Shown here: one piece after another, positions 46,324 to 58,860 of the stretch
How positions within the stretch are numbered: the stretch's first letter is position 1
Layout of the letters: each line of letters begins with the position of its first letter
Origin: Metellina segmentata
Taxonomy: Eukaryota; Arthropoda; Arachnida; Araneae; Tetragnathidae
Assembly (NCBI GenBank): GCA_947359465.1
Contig: OX375877.1
Span: forward strand, 71,436,698 to 71,500,697
Direction of reading: 5' to 3'
Length of the DNA stretch: 64,000 bases
The notes under the pieces: generated by a model
Seen by the model: the letters and a program-made list of their open reading frames with translations, nothing else
Database searches by the model: none
Told to the model about the DNA's origin: nothing
Made by a program: the position numbers and the translations under genes

Positions 46324-48234
46324 TATATACAGGCAAATGTTTACAGTGATATTTATAAATCAAAGTAGTATACCTAGTGTTTTAATTACGAATTGAATTA
46401 ATATTCGAGTTACATAAGCAACGATATTGCGTATAAATATTCTCAAATTTCGGATTTGAATTTGATGCTGTCCGTAGTTTCGTTTTGGAAATTATAAAAT
46501 ATAGATCACATGAGATTCCCGAAACTCAACTCATGGTGACCTTTTTGAATCTGTGACTCCAACAGGTGCGCAGAGGAAATTTTATATTCCTTAAACTATA
46601 ATAAGATAAATAAAAGTGTGAACTAATTTCAAACTTCTGAAATACATCACTTGAAATAAGATCGGAGTCTCAGATAAACTTATGAACTAGTTTTAAGTAG
46701 TGTGGAATTAATTATAAGTAAATAATAAGATAAAAATAAAAAGTTTAAAGAAAAATTATAATTTTTATTTTTGGAATTTTAATACTACTATTAGGAAGAA
46801 TATACCGTATAATGGGATAAAATTTAGTTCTAAGAGTTCAAAAACATTAATTTGCACACTTATAGCTTTAAATATTGAATGAATGAATCTTTGGCAAAGT
46901 GCCAACGCTTCTGTAAGAAAAAGGCTTAGTATATGCGTTCATTTCAAATGTTCACATACGGTAATTCTTAAGTAAAAAACGAGATTAATATTTAGGTTTG
47001 AGATTGAAAATAAGGTAAGAAAAAAATTAAATCTTTATCGTTTAGGAATAAGTAATTTTAGTTTAAAAAATAACAGCGCACATTATTATGGAAGTTTCGG
47101 GAAAAACATTTTACACATACAAAATTTCAATTATATTATGCTAATATAAAAATTCTTTAAAAGCATTTTTCTTATTCCTATGATATCACATTTGATTGCT
47201 TACAAAACAAATGTTGACATAAAATATATTTTAATAAGTTTAAAAGAAGCAAAAAGGGGATAAATACAGTCTATCTATATTATAAATAAGTATGTGGATT
47301 ATTCCATCATCTTAAGTATTTCTGAACTTCATCGTGTTACTTCGAAGAAGTATCAATTACAAGCTCAGAAAATTTAAATATAGGAAACAAACTTAAATTA
47401 CTGTTATCATATGTGCTGATCAATAGGTTCTTTATATATATATATATATATATATTAGAGCACAGAATTTTATTGAACAAGAGTTGCTTTTCAGGACTTG
47501 GCTATTTTAAAATAACTACAAGCCAGAAAATAAAGCATAATTTTCATGACTAATGAATGAGATGAACATTTAATTTCAATTTCTAGAACTAATAATAAGA
47601 ACATGCAATGAATTACAAGAATCTGGAAACATTATTGGAAGAATTAATTGATAATTAAAGAGAACGAAAAATAAATTTAAGAAAAATCAAACACGCATTA
47701 AGAAAGAAAAATTTCTCCTTTTCATATATGAAAAAAATAAAATTTTAAAAATTTTATGCCAAATCACATGCATTAGAGAACCAAAGCTGATTTTTATTAC
47801 GTCATAGTACTTAATTCCAGCTGTTCCATTTACTCAGATATATTGCGTGTGCTCTACTTAAATAAGATAACTGTAAAACTTTGTTGATGAGAACATGCAG
47901 ATGTATCTTTTATTCAGTGCACGATTTACTTTAAATGCTTCTTTTAGTTTAGCATACGTTATACACGTACTCTGAACTTTTAAATACGAAAAAGAAAACC
48001 GCAGAACAACGAATAGTATACATTTTAAAAAGGAATGCGCATGATTTCTTTCATATTGTTAAAATAAATAATAATTTATAATTTATAAAATAATTAATAA
48101 AATGTAACTAGTACTATTCTTAGCCATTTTTACAACACATAAAATTTCTCAAAAGATGAACATCTTTTTCAGATTAAATTCTAACACTTCAATTTGGTGC
48201 AAGCATGCATGTGTTATATATATACACTATAAGC
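46324..48234. other. AT-rich spacer
   Basis: No supported feature apart from a short (TA)n at about 47432-47455. Confidence 0.6.
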
Positions 48235-48430
48235 CCCAATAATTGGTCTACTGGTTAGTGTGTTGACCTCTATACGTGAGTTGTACCCAGAACGTGTGGT
48301 ATGTATGTGATATGTAACTCGAACCCACCCCCGCAGTTCACCAGGGTAACTCAAAATGGTACGCCAATCTACACTTTAGTGCCATTCTGAATTGGCTGGA
48401 TATTAGAAACAAAATCGTTAATATTATATG
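48235..48430 (+). repeat. SINE-like element, family 2 relative
   Basis: The tRNA-like A-box TGGTCTACTGGTTAGTGTG opens it and AATTGGCTGGATATTAG closes it, similar to the tail at 28610-28640. A cloverleaf does not close, so it is not a tRNA gene. Confidence 0.5.
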
Positions 48431-48879
48431 AAGAAAGTACTTTTTCCTTGGGGGTTTCTCTAATCTTTTTCTGTCTAACGAAATATCAAAACAATAGCAG
48501 TTTTATTTTTGTGCATTCTTTACATTACAATCATACTGTACTTATAAAAGAGCTTAAAAGTAACGTCGAATAATTTAGAAGAAAGAACTTCTCTCTCATA
48601 GGGAAAGCGATTTTAGAGAAAAATAAATCATCATTCTGTCGTTTAGTAGCTAAAATCACCGTGGAAAAAAAATTGAAATTGAATAGTTTCGTGAATCAAA
48701 CACAATAGGTGGAAGGGAAGACGAGGAGGGAAATTTTAATTCAGTTTCGCCACTCATTCAAACTGTAAGCATTCTCCGTTCGTCGGGGAGGGTACGAACG
48801 ACCATTGATGGTTCCTCGAGTTAAAATAAAGAGAGGATGGGATATAACAAAAAAATAGCGTCCCCAAACCCCGAAACAA

Positions 48880-49510
48880 CAGGCAGATGAGGAGTGGGGG
48901 ACCCGGGGGGGGGGGGCGAGCAGATAAATCACCTACCTGGCGTCCATCGTTCATATTTCGGAAGGAGGCAAGCGAAGCGGGATGCGGTCGCGAGGAAGAC
49001 GGAGAGGGATCTCTTGTGCGTCGATGGTAGACGCGAAGTCGCAGAGACAGACGGACCGAAGAGAGGAGTGGAGAGGGGGGGGGGAGGGAGGACTGCCGGC
49101 CATCTTGGAAAAGGGGCATCGATCTCTGCCCGTCCGCAAAAACGGGGAACCCCTCCCCCACGCCTCCGCATCGCCTGGCAGGGTGCCAGGTCGCCATGGC
49201 AACCCCTCTTTTCCTATTCCACAGGTTATCTCGTTCTTGCGCCGGAGGCAGGGCAACGGGAAAAAGAAGGAAAGAAAAGGCATTCGGTTCTCTCCATTCC
49301 CGAGCGCACCTTTACGGCTCCCCACATTCTTGTCATTTAAATACCCCCTGCACCTCCAGCCCCACCCCCCTCCGCGCGTAATCGATCCCAATATCACTTA
49401 CGTATTCCGGGAGTAGTAAAGGTAGCGGGCATGAGATGATGCCCCCGAACGGAATCGTCTGCCACTTCCGGCAGACGAGTTTCCCCAATGGGGAGCGAAA
49501 ATTAGGTTTG
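48880..49510 (-). promoter_or_regulatory. GC-rich island 2 with X-box, candidate promoter/first exon on the minus strand
   Basis: A second CpG-rich block in AT-rich surroundings. On the minus strand it has CCAAGATGGCC (YY1-like, near 49100) and a donor GCCAG|GTAGGTG at 48936. At 49190-49203, GTCGCCATGGCAAC fits the RFX X-box consensus GTHNYYATRRNAAC in full. G runs occur at 48904-48916 and 49075-49085. Long open frames on both strands are a by-product of GC content and mutually overlap; none shows a family motif. Function as a promoter is inference. Confidence 0.45.
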
Positions 49511-50094
49511 CCAGCCATATTCCCCTTTTGTATACATTTTCTCCCAAGAAGGACGGGGGTGTAGAGAAGAAAGAGGAAAAAAAAATAGGGAACAGGAGGA
49601 GCAGCGATGCGGTCGGGGGGCTATTAAATGGCGCGCTTGTGTAAAATAGATAAGAAACATAAAGCGGTAAAGGGCCATTTTCTGCTCAGAATGGCCTTCC
49701 ATCTGGGAATAGAACCGAAGCAGAGACCGCTCGGAAAAAGGAATTCGAGTTGTGTGTAGTACTTAGGGCATCTTCTATTTCTCTACGCTCTCCCTTCTTC
49801 AAAAGAGAAGAGTTAATGAAGCTTCCTCGACTTTTTACGACAGTAAATATAAAATTTAGATTCCTTCTTTGTAAAAAAAAAGAGAAGCGAAGCATTCGCG
49901 TGTTTCCGAAATGGGGAATGCGTTCGAGCTGAGGGGGCTGCGGCAAATCTACAAAGGAATTGAAGATTCACTGATTTTTGGGAATCGAATAAATTTGAGG
50001 AATTGAGGTCGTACATCCAGTTCAGCTCCAGAGCAGCAAAAAATGACCGTATAGTGACTCAATTAAAAGAGGACGGACAACAATCCGAATAATA

Positions 50095-50490
<396 letters not shown>

Positions 50491-50497
50491 TTAAAAA

Positions 50498-50519
<22 letters not shown>

Positions 50520-50528
<9 letters not shown>

Positions 50529-50901
50529 AATCTACACCGTTTGACCAATCTGCACCAAATTTGGTACACGTACTTTTGAACACTGTGGAATACAGGTTAT
50601 TTCTTTCCTGTCTTCAGATCAATCTGTAGCCATGAAAATTGTCACACAGGTAGTCCTAAAAGTGCCTCTCGAAGCTCCAATTTTAAAATCTAAAGTTTGT
50701 TTTCCTGCAATAAATGGACATGAACAAGGAAACACGTTCTACAGAGTTGTATTTGAGTACACTGAATTTGAGTTAACACAAGGAAATGTCGCGGTCATAT
50801 TTTACCTGTCGCGCTAGAAAACACGTTTTTGTCTTTGGGTTAACACAGGGAAATGTCACGGTCATATTTGAAACCCGAGTAATGCCGGGTTATTCAGCTA
50901 G
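50520..50901 (+). mobile_element. Helitron 3' portion
   Basis: It ends AACCCGAGTAATGCCGGGTT, whose outer six bases can pair, then ATTCAG and CTAG before T (50898-50901). That is the Helitron 3' signature. The phrase TTAACACARGGAAATGTC is duplicated inside (about 50774 and 50841). The 5' end is not identified and no Rep/helicase is present. Confidence 0.7.
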
Positions 50902-50902
50902 T

Positions 50903-52004
50903 TATTTATGAAATCGATAAAATAAATAATTATGAAACTGAAATAATTTTGTTCCGAGTTGAATTCAGAATGAGTGAAAAATCAGACTGCATGCTGTAGG
51001 GTTGCGTTCAAGAAAAGCCCTCGTATTTCCAAAACTGACCAGAGTGGGGAAACAGTTAAATTAATTACCATAATAAATAAATGGTGGTTTGGGAGAGTTT
51101 TATAAATCTAAATAATTTTATAAAATCCATTTATGAAGAAAATTAAGATGAAATAAAATAAATGTGTCCTGATTAGAAATGAGACCATAATAAACTATAG
51201 ACTGAGGTCAAAACAGCCCTTGTATTTCAAAAACTAATGATAGTGAGAAAATGGTCCAATCCATTACCAACAAAAGTCAATAGACTTTGAAAATTTTTAT
51301 AAATCTCAATAAATTTGAAAAATTTATTCAGGAAACAAATGAAAATGACATGAAATAAATTTGTTTCGAGTAAAATTCAAGCAATACAAATAAAATAATA
51401 ATAAAAAAAAATCTAAAATTTATTTGTGAAAGGAATAAAAATAATCGAGATATAAAAGTGCTCAGAGTTGATTTCTGACACCAAGATTCCGTACGAGTTG
51501 ACTCTCGTGTAGAGAAAAAAGAAGATGGTGAACTTTTCGCATAAGTGGATAGTGAAAAGTTTTATAATTCTTAATAAAGTTTTGAAATTTGTCTATGAAA
51601 TAAAACATAAATTTATTTGCGCAATCAATTTGTTCTGATTAGAATTCGGAGTCATGGATCCCGGTGTAATTAACTCTCTACCAAAACATGACCTATGGTG
51701 TGACAAATCAATATAATACAAAACAATCAGAAGTTGATGGGTAATAAGAAGATTTTTATAAATATATGTATTGCAAGCCTTTCTTAATTCTTATGAAATC
51801 ATGTTAACATTAAGTAACATAACAGTTCTTTCCGGTGACTTGGAATCTAGTGCACAATTCCATGAAGCCGTCAACAGTCTACCAAATGGAAAAATGAGCC
51901 AACCTCTGCACATCACATCCTACATTGTATCAATGTCAATAGCTATGAAATCTTCTTCAACCTCACTTCAATAAATATAAAATTAATTTTTCGAGCCCTT
52001 CATG
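50903..52004. other. AT-rich spacer
   Basis: A loosely repeating phrase (TTTATAAATCT...AATAAATTT, GAAATAAAATAAAT) recurs at intervals of about 170-200 bp. The open frame at 51771-51974 has no recognised motif. Confidence 0.5.
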
Positions 52005-52205
52005 TCTTGGTGTAGAATTGCTCCATGGGTCGGAGGGTTGGAGTTCGAATCCAACCAGACTATCGTGTACAAAAGGGGGAGAGTGCACTTTAAATCTCTC
52101 GTGGCCTCAAATATCCTCACGTTGGTGTGGTGTGGAAGTTTGGAGAGTGGGTGTGATCTCGTCATATGACCATGGTTCAAAATTAAGTGATGTTTAAGTT
52201 GAATT
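52005..52205 (+). repeat. SINE family 1 copy
   Basis: A B-box-like GAGTTCGAATCCAACC and the shared body GTTGGTGTGGTGTGGAAGTT, followed by CATATGACCATGGTTCAAAAT, match 6478-6790. Confidence 0.75.
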
Positions 52206-53027
52206 AATTATGAGTGAACGAGATATTCTGCGTACTATTGACAGTGACTGTGCGGAATAAAATCATCGAAAATATTACTTCCTTGTTATGTTATTTTAAA
52301 CATACAAACTACTCATATATGGATTATTCCATGTCAAACTGCACAGTCCACAACAAGAAAAATCTGGAGTCATGTAAACAATAATCATAAGAACCCCGGC
52401 ATCTTTTTACCTAACGGTCAAACTTTGTAACAACGTATAACCTTTTCAATGATATATTGCATGAAAAACATTAAATATTAAAAACACATTTTAGAAAAAT
52501 AAAAGAAACGCATTTTGTAATTCTGAGTCAAAAGCAAAACTGAATGACTTTGAATTTAAAAGAACCCTCACATGATAATGCAATATATCATTAGAAAAGT
52601 TAGGAATATATCTGCAAAAGAGGTAATGTTTTATTTTGATTAAAAGATCGAATTAAAAGATACCATCTATTCAAGGTCAAAGGTCAAATTGTGAGACTTT
52701 AAAATAAAATTGTTTTTCAGTATCATGTAATATATCATCAGAACGTCTATTTGATCCATAAAATAAGCCCTACATGAGCCCGATCGAACTATAGATCAAA
52801 TGATACAAGTGTTAATGGGTACTGATTATATTATTACATTTGTTAGAAATATTTGTCACTATTCATACGTGTCCCACCATGAAATTTTCAAAAAATAAAG
52901 AAAGATTATCTTTTAAAGTAACATTTTTCAATATTGAGAGAAAAATATGAGAGATTTAAACACTGTGTGTTTTTGTAATTGAAGGTCAAATTTGAATGAC
53001 TGAAACAAAACAAAGGTTATTAAAACA
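52206..53027. other. AT-rich spacer
   Basis: No supported feature. Confidence 0.55.
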
Positions 53028-53840
53028 CACTGCGTGGCTAGCCCGGCGTTGCTTGTGTCAGTTGCTTTTGTGGGGGTATTAGTTTGCTTTGCAAACCAAA
53101 TGGGAACTCGTAGCCTATTGTATAACAGCCATAACGGCGTTGCCCGTGAAGTTGGTTTGCTTCGCAAACCAAATGGGAATTATTAGCATATTGGATAACA
53201 GCCATCACGGATTCCCATTTGGTTTGGGAAATTGTACCCTATTGGATAACAGCTATAACTGAGTTACCCGTGGTATTGGTTTGCATCGCAAACCAAAATA
53301 TATAAATATTTAATTGATAAATTATTTACTAAAAGAAAATCAAACGTATAAAGTATCTATCTGGTGTAAAATTTCCCGCAGATTTCAAATCCGTCAAAAT
53401 TTTTATTCTTTCTTTAACGATCGCTGAGATAGAAAAAAAGCACTGAAGAACGTCAGTGATAACTTTAATAAATTCTTTTGTTGCACTCGAATCCGTCTCT
53501 CAGGAAATCAAAATGAATGAATATCGAATGAAATGAAGGTCATTTTCGAATCTGTTCGCTCCCATTCAAGAAGAAAAGTGAAAAAACGTGGCATGTTTCC
53601 AAAAGCTGACGTCAATAGTGACGTGAGGGAGAAAAGTCTAAAATTTTTTTGATGCTTCTTCATTTCCCGAAAGAAGAAAGAACGGTAAAAAAAACTATTA
53701 AATTCAATTAAAAATGTTCTAGATTAAATTTAAAAAATTCGCCACGATCCAAAAATTGCAAAGAATTCGGATAACCTGTGTGCCAAATCAAACTTGTGTG
53801 CCAACAAACAAACAAACACTTCCTTTTATAATAGTAGAGA
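53028..53840 (-). mobile_element. Non-autonomous Helitron with palindromic minisatellite, copy A
   Basis: On the minus strand it starts TCTCTACTATTATAAAAGGA next to A and ends GGGCAACGCCGGGCTAGCCA, then CGCAGTG. Near its 3' end it carries about four units with the hairpin GGTTTGCTTCGCAAACC, each followed by AAATGGGAAT and TTGGATAACAGCCAT (53080-53300). It aligns along its length with 59284-60117. There is no Rep/helicase. Confidence 0.8.
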
Positions 53841-54399
53841 TTCGTTAGAATGGTCGCACATTCGTCTACAAAATAAGCCGACTTACTTTACTTGAACAAT
53901 TAGATCAATTGATTCAAGCGATTTAATGAGTCTAAAATTGCGAAATATTGACCCCACTTTCAAATTTAAAACTAATAAAAATATATTACAAGTAAAAAAA
54001 TAAAATTTTCCAAATAAACTTGTATACCAGAAAACAATATTTATCTGAGTAACAAATTAGACAAGTTTTAAAAAATCACAGGGGATAGGGTCCAAAATAA
54101 CTCGTTTACTAGGGTTTAGCATGTGCAATACAAATACGCAGATCATTGCAGCATCAACACAAGGGCCTTATCTTTTCGTATCAAAATCCAATTTTAATCT
54201 GTTTTTCCATCGGGAAAGGGAAAATCATAACTCTTTTCTGTATTTTTGGGATTTACATTTCAAGTTGGATTAATCCCCCCCCCATTAAAACATTTAATTA
54301 TTTATAAAAATTAGAAATTTAACATGTAACGCAAAACTATTTAAAACATAACTTATAGTGAATAAATTGCTCAAAGTAATTTTAATTCCTTCTATATAA

Positions 54400-54690
54400 G
54401 GGGTCCCATAGAATCAGATAAGCAAGACTCATACCATAATGCAGCCCCACCAACCTGTACAATCAACTGTTGACAAGCGGGATCCAGGGTTTCATAGGGA
54501 TTTATCCACTCAAGGATCCTTCCATCTGACAGAAACAGTAGGAAAAGCGACTAGTAGACCAGGCTACTCGTTTTCAGTCATCAAATGTCGGTGTACCCGA
54601 GCCCAGGCAAAGTGTATAGCTGTGTGTCGATCAAGGATGCTTGAGTTAGACGTTGGCTCTATCAGCCCACAGTTCTTATGTTGTGTCTGT
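54400..54690 (-). pseudogene. Tc1-like transposase fragment
   Basis: The minus strand shows WARVHRHL, then in shifted frames SDGRILEW, and ETLDPACQQLIVQVGG followed by LW. These match in order the first-Asp region of a Tc1-like family (SDESRF..DGR..W..E.MDPAC.....GG). It is heavily decayed and lacks termini. Confidence 0.55.
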
Positions 54691-56691
54691 TGAGGGCCCA
54701 TCATTGAATTTCGAAGTTATTTGAAATAGTGTCGCACGACTATCGCGTGAAACGATTATCGCTAGTCAACGCTGATAACTTTCACCTAGTCTTTTTACTA
54801 ACACATTGCTCTTGTAGGTTACAGGTTTTGCAAGAATTCTTATAGTCACAGAGCACTCTTGAAAGAGTGCTACATGAAAATCTAAACCTTTCCTCCACCT
54901 CGAAAATGCTCTAATCCATCCCACGAGTCCTTGATAAGTTTCCATTCTCACGGCGGAAACAGTTCTCTTTGCTTCCACAGATGTCTATCGCTTTATCTAT
55001 GCACTGGCAGAAACAAGCAATGACGTCAGCAGATGATGTAACTATTCATGTTGCTGTGAAACTAAACGAATAAAACTGCAATACAATCATGAATTTAAAT
55101 TAAGGATACAAATTCTGAATACAGACTTCATCCATCCGTGGAAGTTTCAGATGGTATAATAGTTTTTCAGGTCGTTTAATTATTTCTGAAGATATTTAAG
55201 AAAACTTCTTGCTTTGTCATCACGATCTTTGGGAATTTTCATCACCAGCTATTTTCCCAAACTGTCGAAGTAATTTCTCATTTCCTCTCAAAAGTACACC
55301 ATTCACATTAAATTCACAAAAAAGAAAAACATTAATGTGTTTGCACGCAATTTACACTTGAAGTGATGGTCTGGAGAAGGTACTTTCTTTTCCAAAAATT
55401 ATTTAACAGTTTTTCATGTTACATGTATACTTTCAATTAAAATTCTTTTTTTTACTTGGCATGACTCCCTTATCCACGATCAGCTCATTGAGATAAGGAC
55501 GTCAGTCCTATTCATGTCAAGAAATGAGTTGGGGTGAAAGGGAATGGTTCTGATGGTTCATTATAAATATATGTAAAAAGCATAGGAATTTAAAATCGAT
55601 TCTGTTTCTGCACGAATTTCTTCAAATGAAACCAAAGGCACTTACTAGCACTTTTCTCCAAACAGTTCAATCATTTTTACCATTCTATCCCTCTATCTTC
55701 ATCCCACCTAGCCATTCTTACAACTTTAGAAAGACGCGCATAAAACAGTGCAACTTTTTGTTAATCTAAAAGTATTTCACTTTGAAGTTAGGTTGTACAC
55801 TGCTAAAATCTCGATTGTATTTATTGTGAGATAATTTTTGTAGTAGTAGTTGATTACGATACTCCTCTGCAGAATTTAAAGTGACTGAATTCGATAAATG
55901 CCACCATTAAGGATCGGTGCACACATCCGGTTTTTCAACGTGCGGCGCCGCTGCCGCAACGCAAGTGCGGTCTGAGATACATTAGATCCTATCGAGCGTT
56001 CATATCACGTCAACCAATCATCTATTTAGCAAGACAATGCAATTTTGTCTATCATAAAAACCGACATGGAAAGGTTGGGTTACAAAGCTATGTATAATAT
56101 TGCACTACAAATTAAGGTTCATAACACATCAATGAATTTCCACTTTATTCTTTATTCAACAAAAATTTTTTTGAACAGACGTATCATTGAAACTTGAGTA
56201 TAGCTTTTTCATTTCAGTCTGCTACCTGAATTGAGACTTTACTGTACGAACTAGAGCCTATCTATTTTTTTCCGATGTGACAGATTTGTTTTCCACAGCA
56301 CGTTGCATGGTATCCCAGTTGTGTTACGTAAGGTTGTGATCTGGTGATTTAGTAGGAAATGGCAAGACTCCAAACTGAGATGATGAGTGTTATTCTAATC
56401 ATAATATGGCTTATCTAGCCTTATAGGGTGGCACCCATTGTCCTGTTGAAAGAGGCTGAATCAGGATAGGAACTGGAAATCGTTCAGAAAGGATGCACAC
56501 ATGAGAAAAGGATATAGTTCAACTGTCAGATATGTTATGGACGTGCCTGGAATCCCATTGAATTCCAACAGAACAAAAACCATTGAAATGGTAGTGCGTG
56601 AAAAGTCTAACTTCTCTATCTCCGAAACTCTATGACATATCACAAGCTCCAACTATTAAACCACGCTGAAAATTGCTCAAATAGTGATAAC
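54691..56691. other. AT-rich spacer
   Basis: A GC-rich patch at 55920-55990 (GTGCGGCGCCGCTGCCGCAA) looks like the end of a MITE but no partner terminus was found. Nothing else supported. Confidence 0.45.
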
Positions 56692-57430
56692 TAGGGCAAC
56701 TTTTTGCATCAAATGCAACTTTTTTTCACGCGTTCTACGCTGCATTTAAAGTACTAAAACCAAAATTCCTCCTACATGGGGTGTATTGTAAGTGAGTTAT
56801 AACCGCAACATAAATGCAACTTTCTGCATAAATGCAACCACCTGCAACTTTTTAAAATGTAGTTTAAAATTAATTAATCTGAAATTACTATTTTATTTCT
56901 TGCCCTCTGAACCAACTCTTCGATCACGTGTGTCTGATCTTGCGAACGCCGAAGTATTGCGGATCGAACAAGAAGTTAATGGAAAGAAGCTGTTCGTCCT
57001 AACAGACGAAAGTGAAATGGCAAGAAGTATTTTTAACACATTGGGTGGCACTCTAGATAATGCAGAGGAAACTTGCGTAAACGACTGCAGAGTTTGCGAG
57101 GTGAGAGTCGATCATAAATATGTTGTTGTTCGCCTTGTAGATATGACGTTTTAAAATCTCTGAATGTTGAGCTAAAGGATTTGGCGCTTCTGCTATCCAA
57201 TACAGCACATTATATGAATGCGGCTGGCGCAGTTTTTTAATGTTTAAGAAATTACTGGTCAAGGATCGACCATTAAACGTTCTTCTGTATTTAAGAATGT
57301 ATTATACACGACTAAAATTGTCAACATATTTTGAATTTTTTCATTTTTTACGAATAATTTATTTTAGAATTTAGTGAATCAAAAATAAATGCGACTTTTC
57401 CCATTTTACTGCAACAAAAAAGTTGCCCTA
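56692..57430 (+). mobile_element. hAT-type element with a transposase fragment
   Basis: The ends TAGGGCAACTTTTTGCAT and (minus strand) TAGGGCAACTTTTTTGTT are inverted repeats. A perfect 8-bp duplication GTGATAAC flanks it (56684-56691 and 57431-57438). TGCAACTTT motifs recur just inside both ends. The length is 739 bp. Confidence 0.93.
56905..57240 (+). pseudogene. hAT-related transposase fragment
   Basis: Open sequence reads LRSRVSDLANAEVLRIEQEV, KKLFVLTDESEMARSIFNTL, GGTLDNAEETC and VDHKYVVVRLVDMTF, then a TAA at 57152. Past the stop, in another frame, LNVELKDLALLLSNTAHYMN continues (about 57160-57220). The pattern (LS-x-A-x-Y-M after a VVVRLVD-like block) resembles the catalytic-core region of a hAT-like family abundant in arthropods. 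The N-terminal zinc finger and C-terminal dimerisation part are absent. Confidence 0.5.
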
Positions 57431-57889
57431 GTGATAACTTGTCATTTGCATGGTGAAAGCTCTTCATGCTTCCATAGCTCTCGCTTTATACATATACGCA
57501 CTGACAGACGCAACAAATGACGTGAGTGGTATAGGCTCGCCTTCACCAGTTATCCTGTCGCTTCGATGCACAAAGATTAGAAAAATAAATATTTTCCAAA
57601 TGTATTTTTTAACCAATGTTAAGTTTCCTTAGAACTTCCCTAAATCTTGAATCACCTTGCAAAATATAAAGTATGAATGTTATACTGATGTCAGATTTTA
57701 ATAAGGAGCGAAATTAAATAATTCTTCCGCCATACTTTTTTCGATTCTGTATTTTGGTGAAAATATGCATTATTGGAGAGTTAAATGAATTAATAAAAAA
57801 TATTTATTCGCCATTCTTAACATAAGTATTCTTGAAAACTGAAATTTCGATGGATTTTGTATTTAAACCTCTTGGTTGTTTATCTTCAT

Positions 57890-58431
57890 GCCGAAAACTG
57901 TCCTGTAGTGACCAACCTCTGGCGCAAAAATCGGTTCCAAACTGCAACCAGCCAATAGCAAGGGAACAGTTGCTTTTCCTCTTGGATTCTAATTTCCACT
58001 AAACACGTTAACTGCCAAAGCTGATGAGGAGCGTTGATAGTTATGCCCCGCAGTAGAAATGGGTTTTTTCCAGAAGCCAATACCAGAATAGATTGACGAA
58101 AGCTCAGCCAACGAATTTGCAATTTCATCATCAGTTAGAGGCTTATTGGATTGAATTTTTGTTTTTTGGGGGCATGAAGACCTTGCAGATCTATTATCTC
58201 CATTACTCATATTAGAATATTTTTTTTAATTACTAATAAAGCTATAAATTCGAAACCATACATGCCTTTACTACAAGCTTCTAACCTTTACTCCACGCCA
58301 ACACCTAACATATAATGCCAATTCAAGCGGAGAATAAATGTTGAGACGCAGCTCTTCTCGCTCGAACGAGTGACTGGCTACTGAGACATAACTCTGCACC
58401 ACGCGCTAGCGCGAGATCGGCAGCTAAAGGG
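57890..58431 (-). pseudogene. piggyBac-like left end with N-terminal coding remnant
   Basis: On the minus strand TTAA (58435-58432) is followed by CCCTTTAGCTGCCGATCTCG, the form of a piggyBac terminus. About 220 bp further, an ATG at 58210 opens a 73-codon frame containing NKPLTDDEIANSLAELSS, reminiscent of the acidic N-terminus of piggyBac transposases. The other terminus and the catalytic core are not found. Confidence 0.4.
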
Positions 58432-58564
58432 TTAAAGTAATCTCGAGGAGTTTTGTCACGACGAAATACCTCGTCCTTAGCAAAATTGACCAGATCTTAG
58501 CTAGTTCGGTCGATGATGATCTGGTCGAAATACTTGGAGGGTTAAATTATACTTAGACGGGTGT

Positions 58565-58860
58565 TCTATGTCAGGTTAAATATAGGTGGTGATAGTGTAT
58601 TTGGGGTGATACGTGTATTCTGCAAGTATTCTGAGCCAGACGTCACTTGTTTTTCGAATATCATTTCATACTTTGTCGATAAAAACCCCAACAAATTCTG
58701 AATCCCTACATAATATATATTGATTGATCTGCATCAATTTGATTTAATGCCAAAACGCCGATAGACTACATGATAAGTTAACCCCGATATGTATCATGCG
58801 ACAGTAGAAATAAAATATTCACAGACCGTCTGGTTTGTTTACACAGAAAATCCCTCTCAT
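58565..58860 (+). repeat. Dispersed repeat, copy related to 36327-36640
   Basis: It has the same ordered phrases: TAAATATAGGTGG, GATACGTGTATTCTGCAAGT, TCGATAAAAACC, CCCGATATGTATCATGCGA and TCACAGACCGTCTGGTTTG. Confidence 0.65.

Noticed and set aside
48741..49416. Several long open frames on both strands in GC island 2
   Set aside because: They overlap in up to five frames, which high GC content produces by lack of stop codons. None shows a domain or motif.
51771..51974. 67-codon frame with unusually normal codon use
   Set aside because: No recognisable homology, no splice context and AT-rich repeats around it. Not enough to call a gene.
56260..56640. Possible transposase remnant just upstream of the hAT element
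   Set aside because: No motif could be aligned with confidence on either strand.
58490..58545. Inverted pair GACCAGATC / GATCTGGTC as a regulatory hairpin
   Set aside because: Only nine bases per arm with a loop of about 20 bases, and nothing around it suggests a function.
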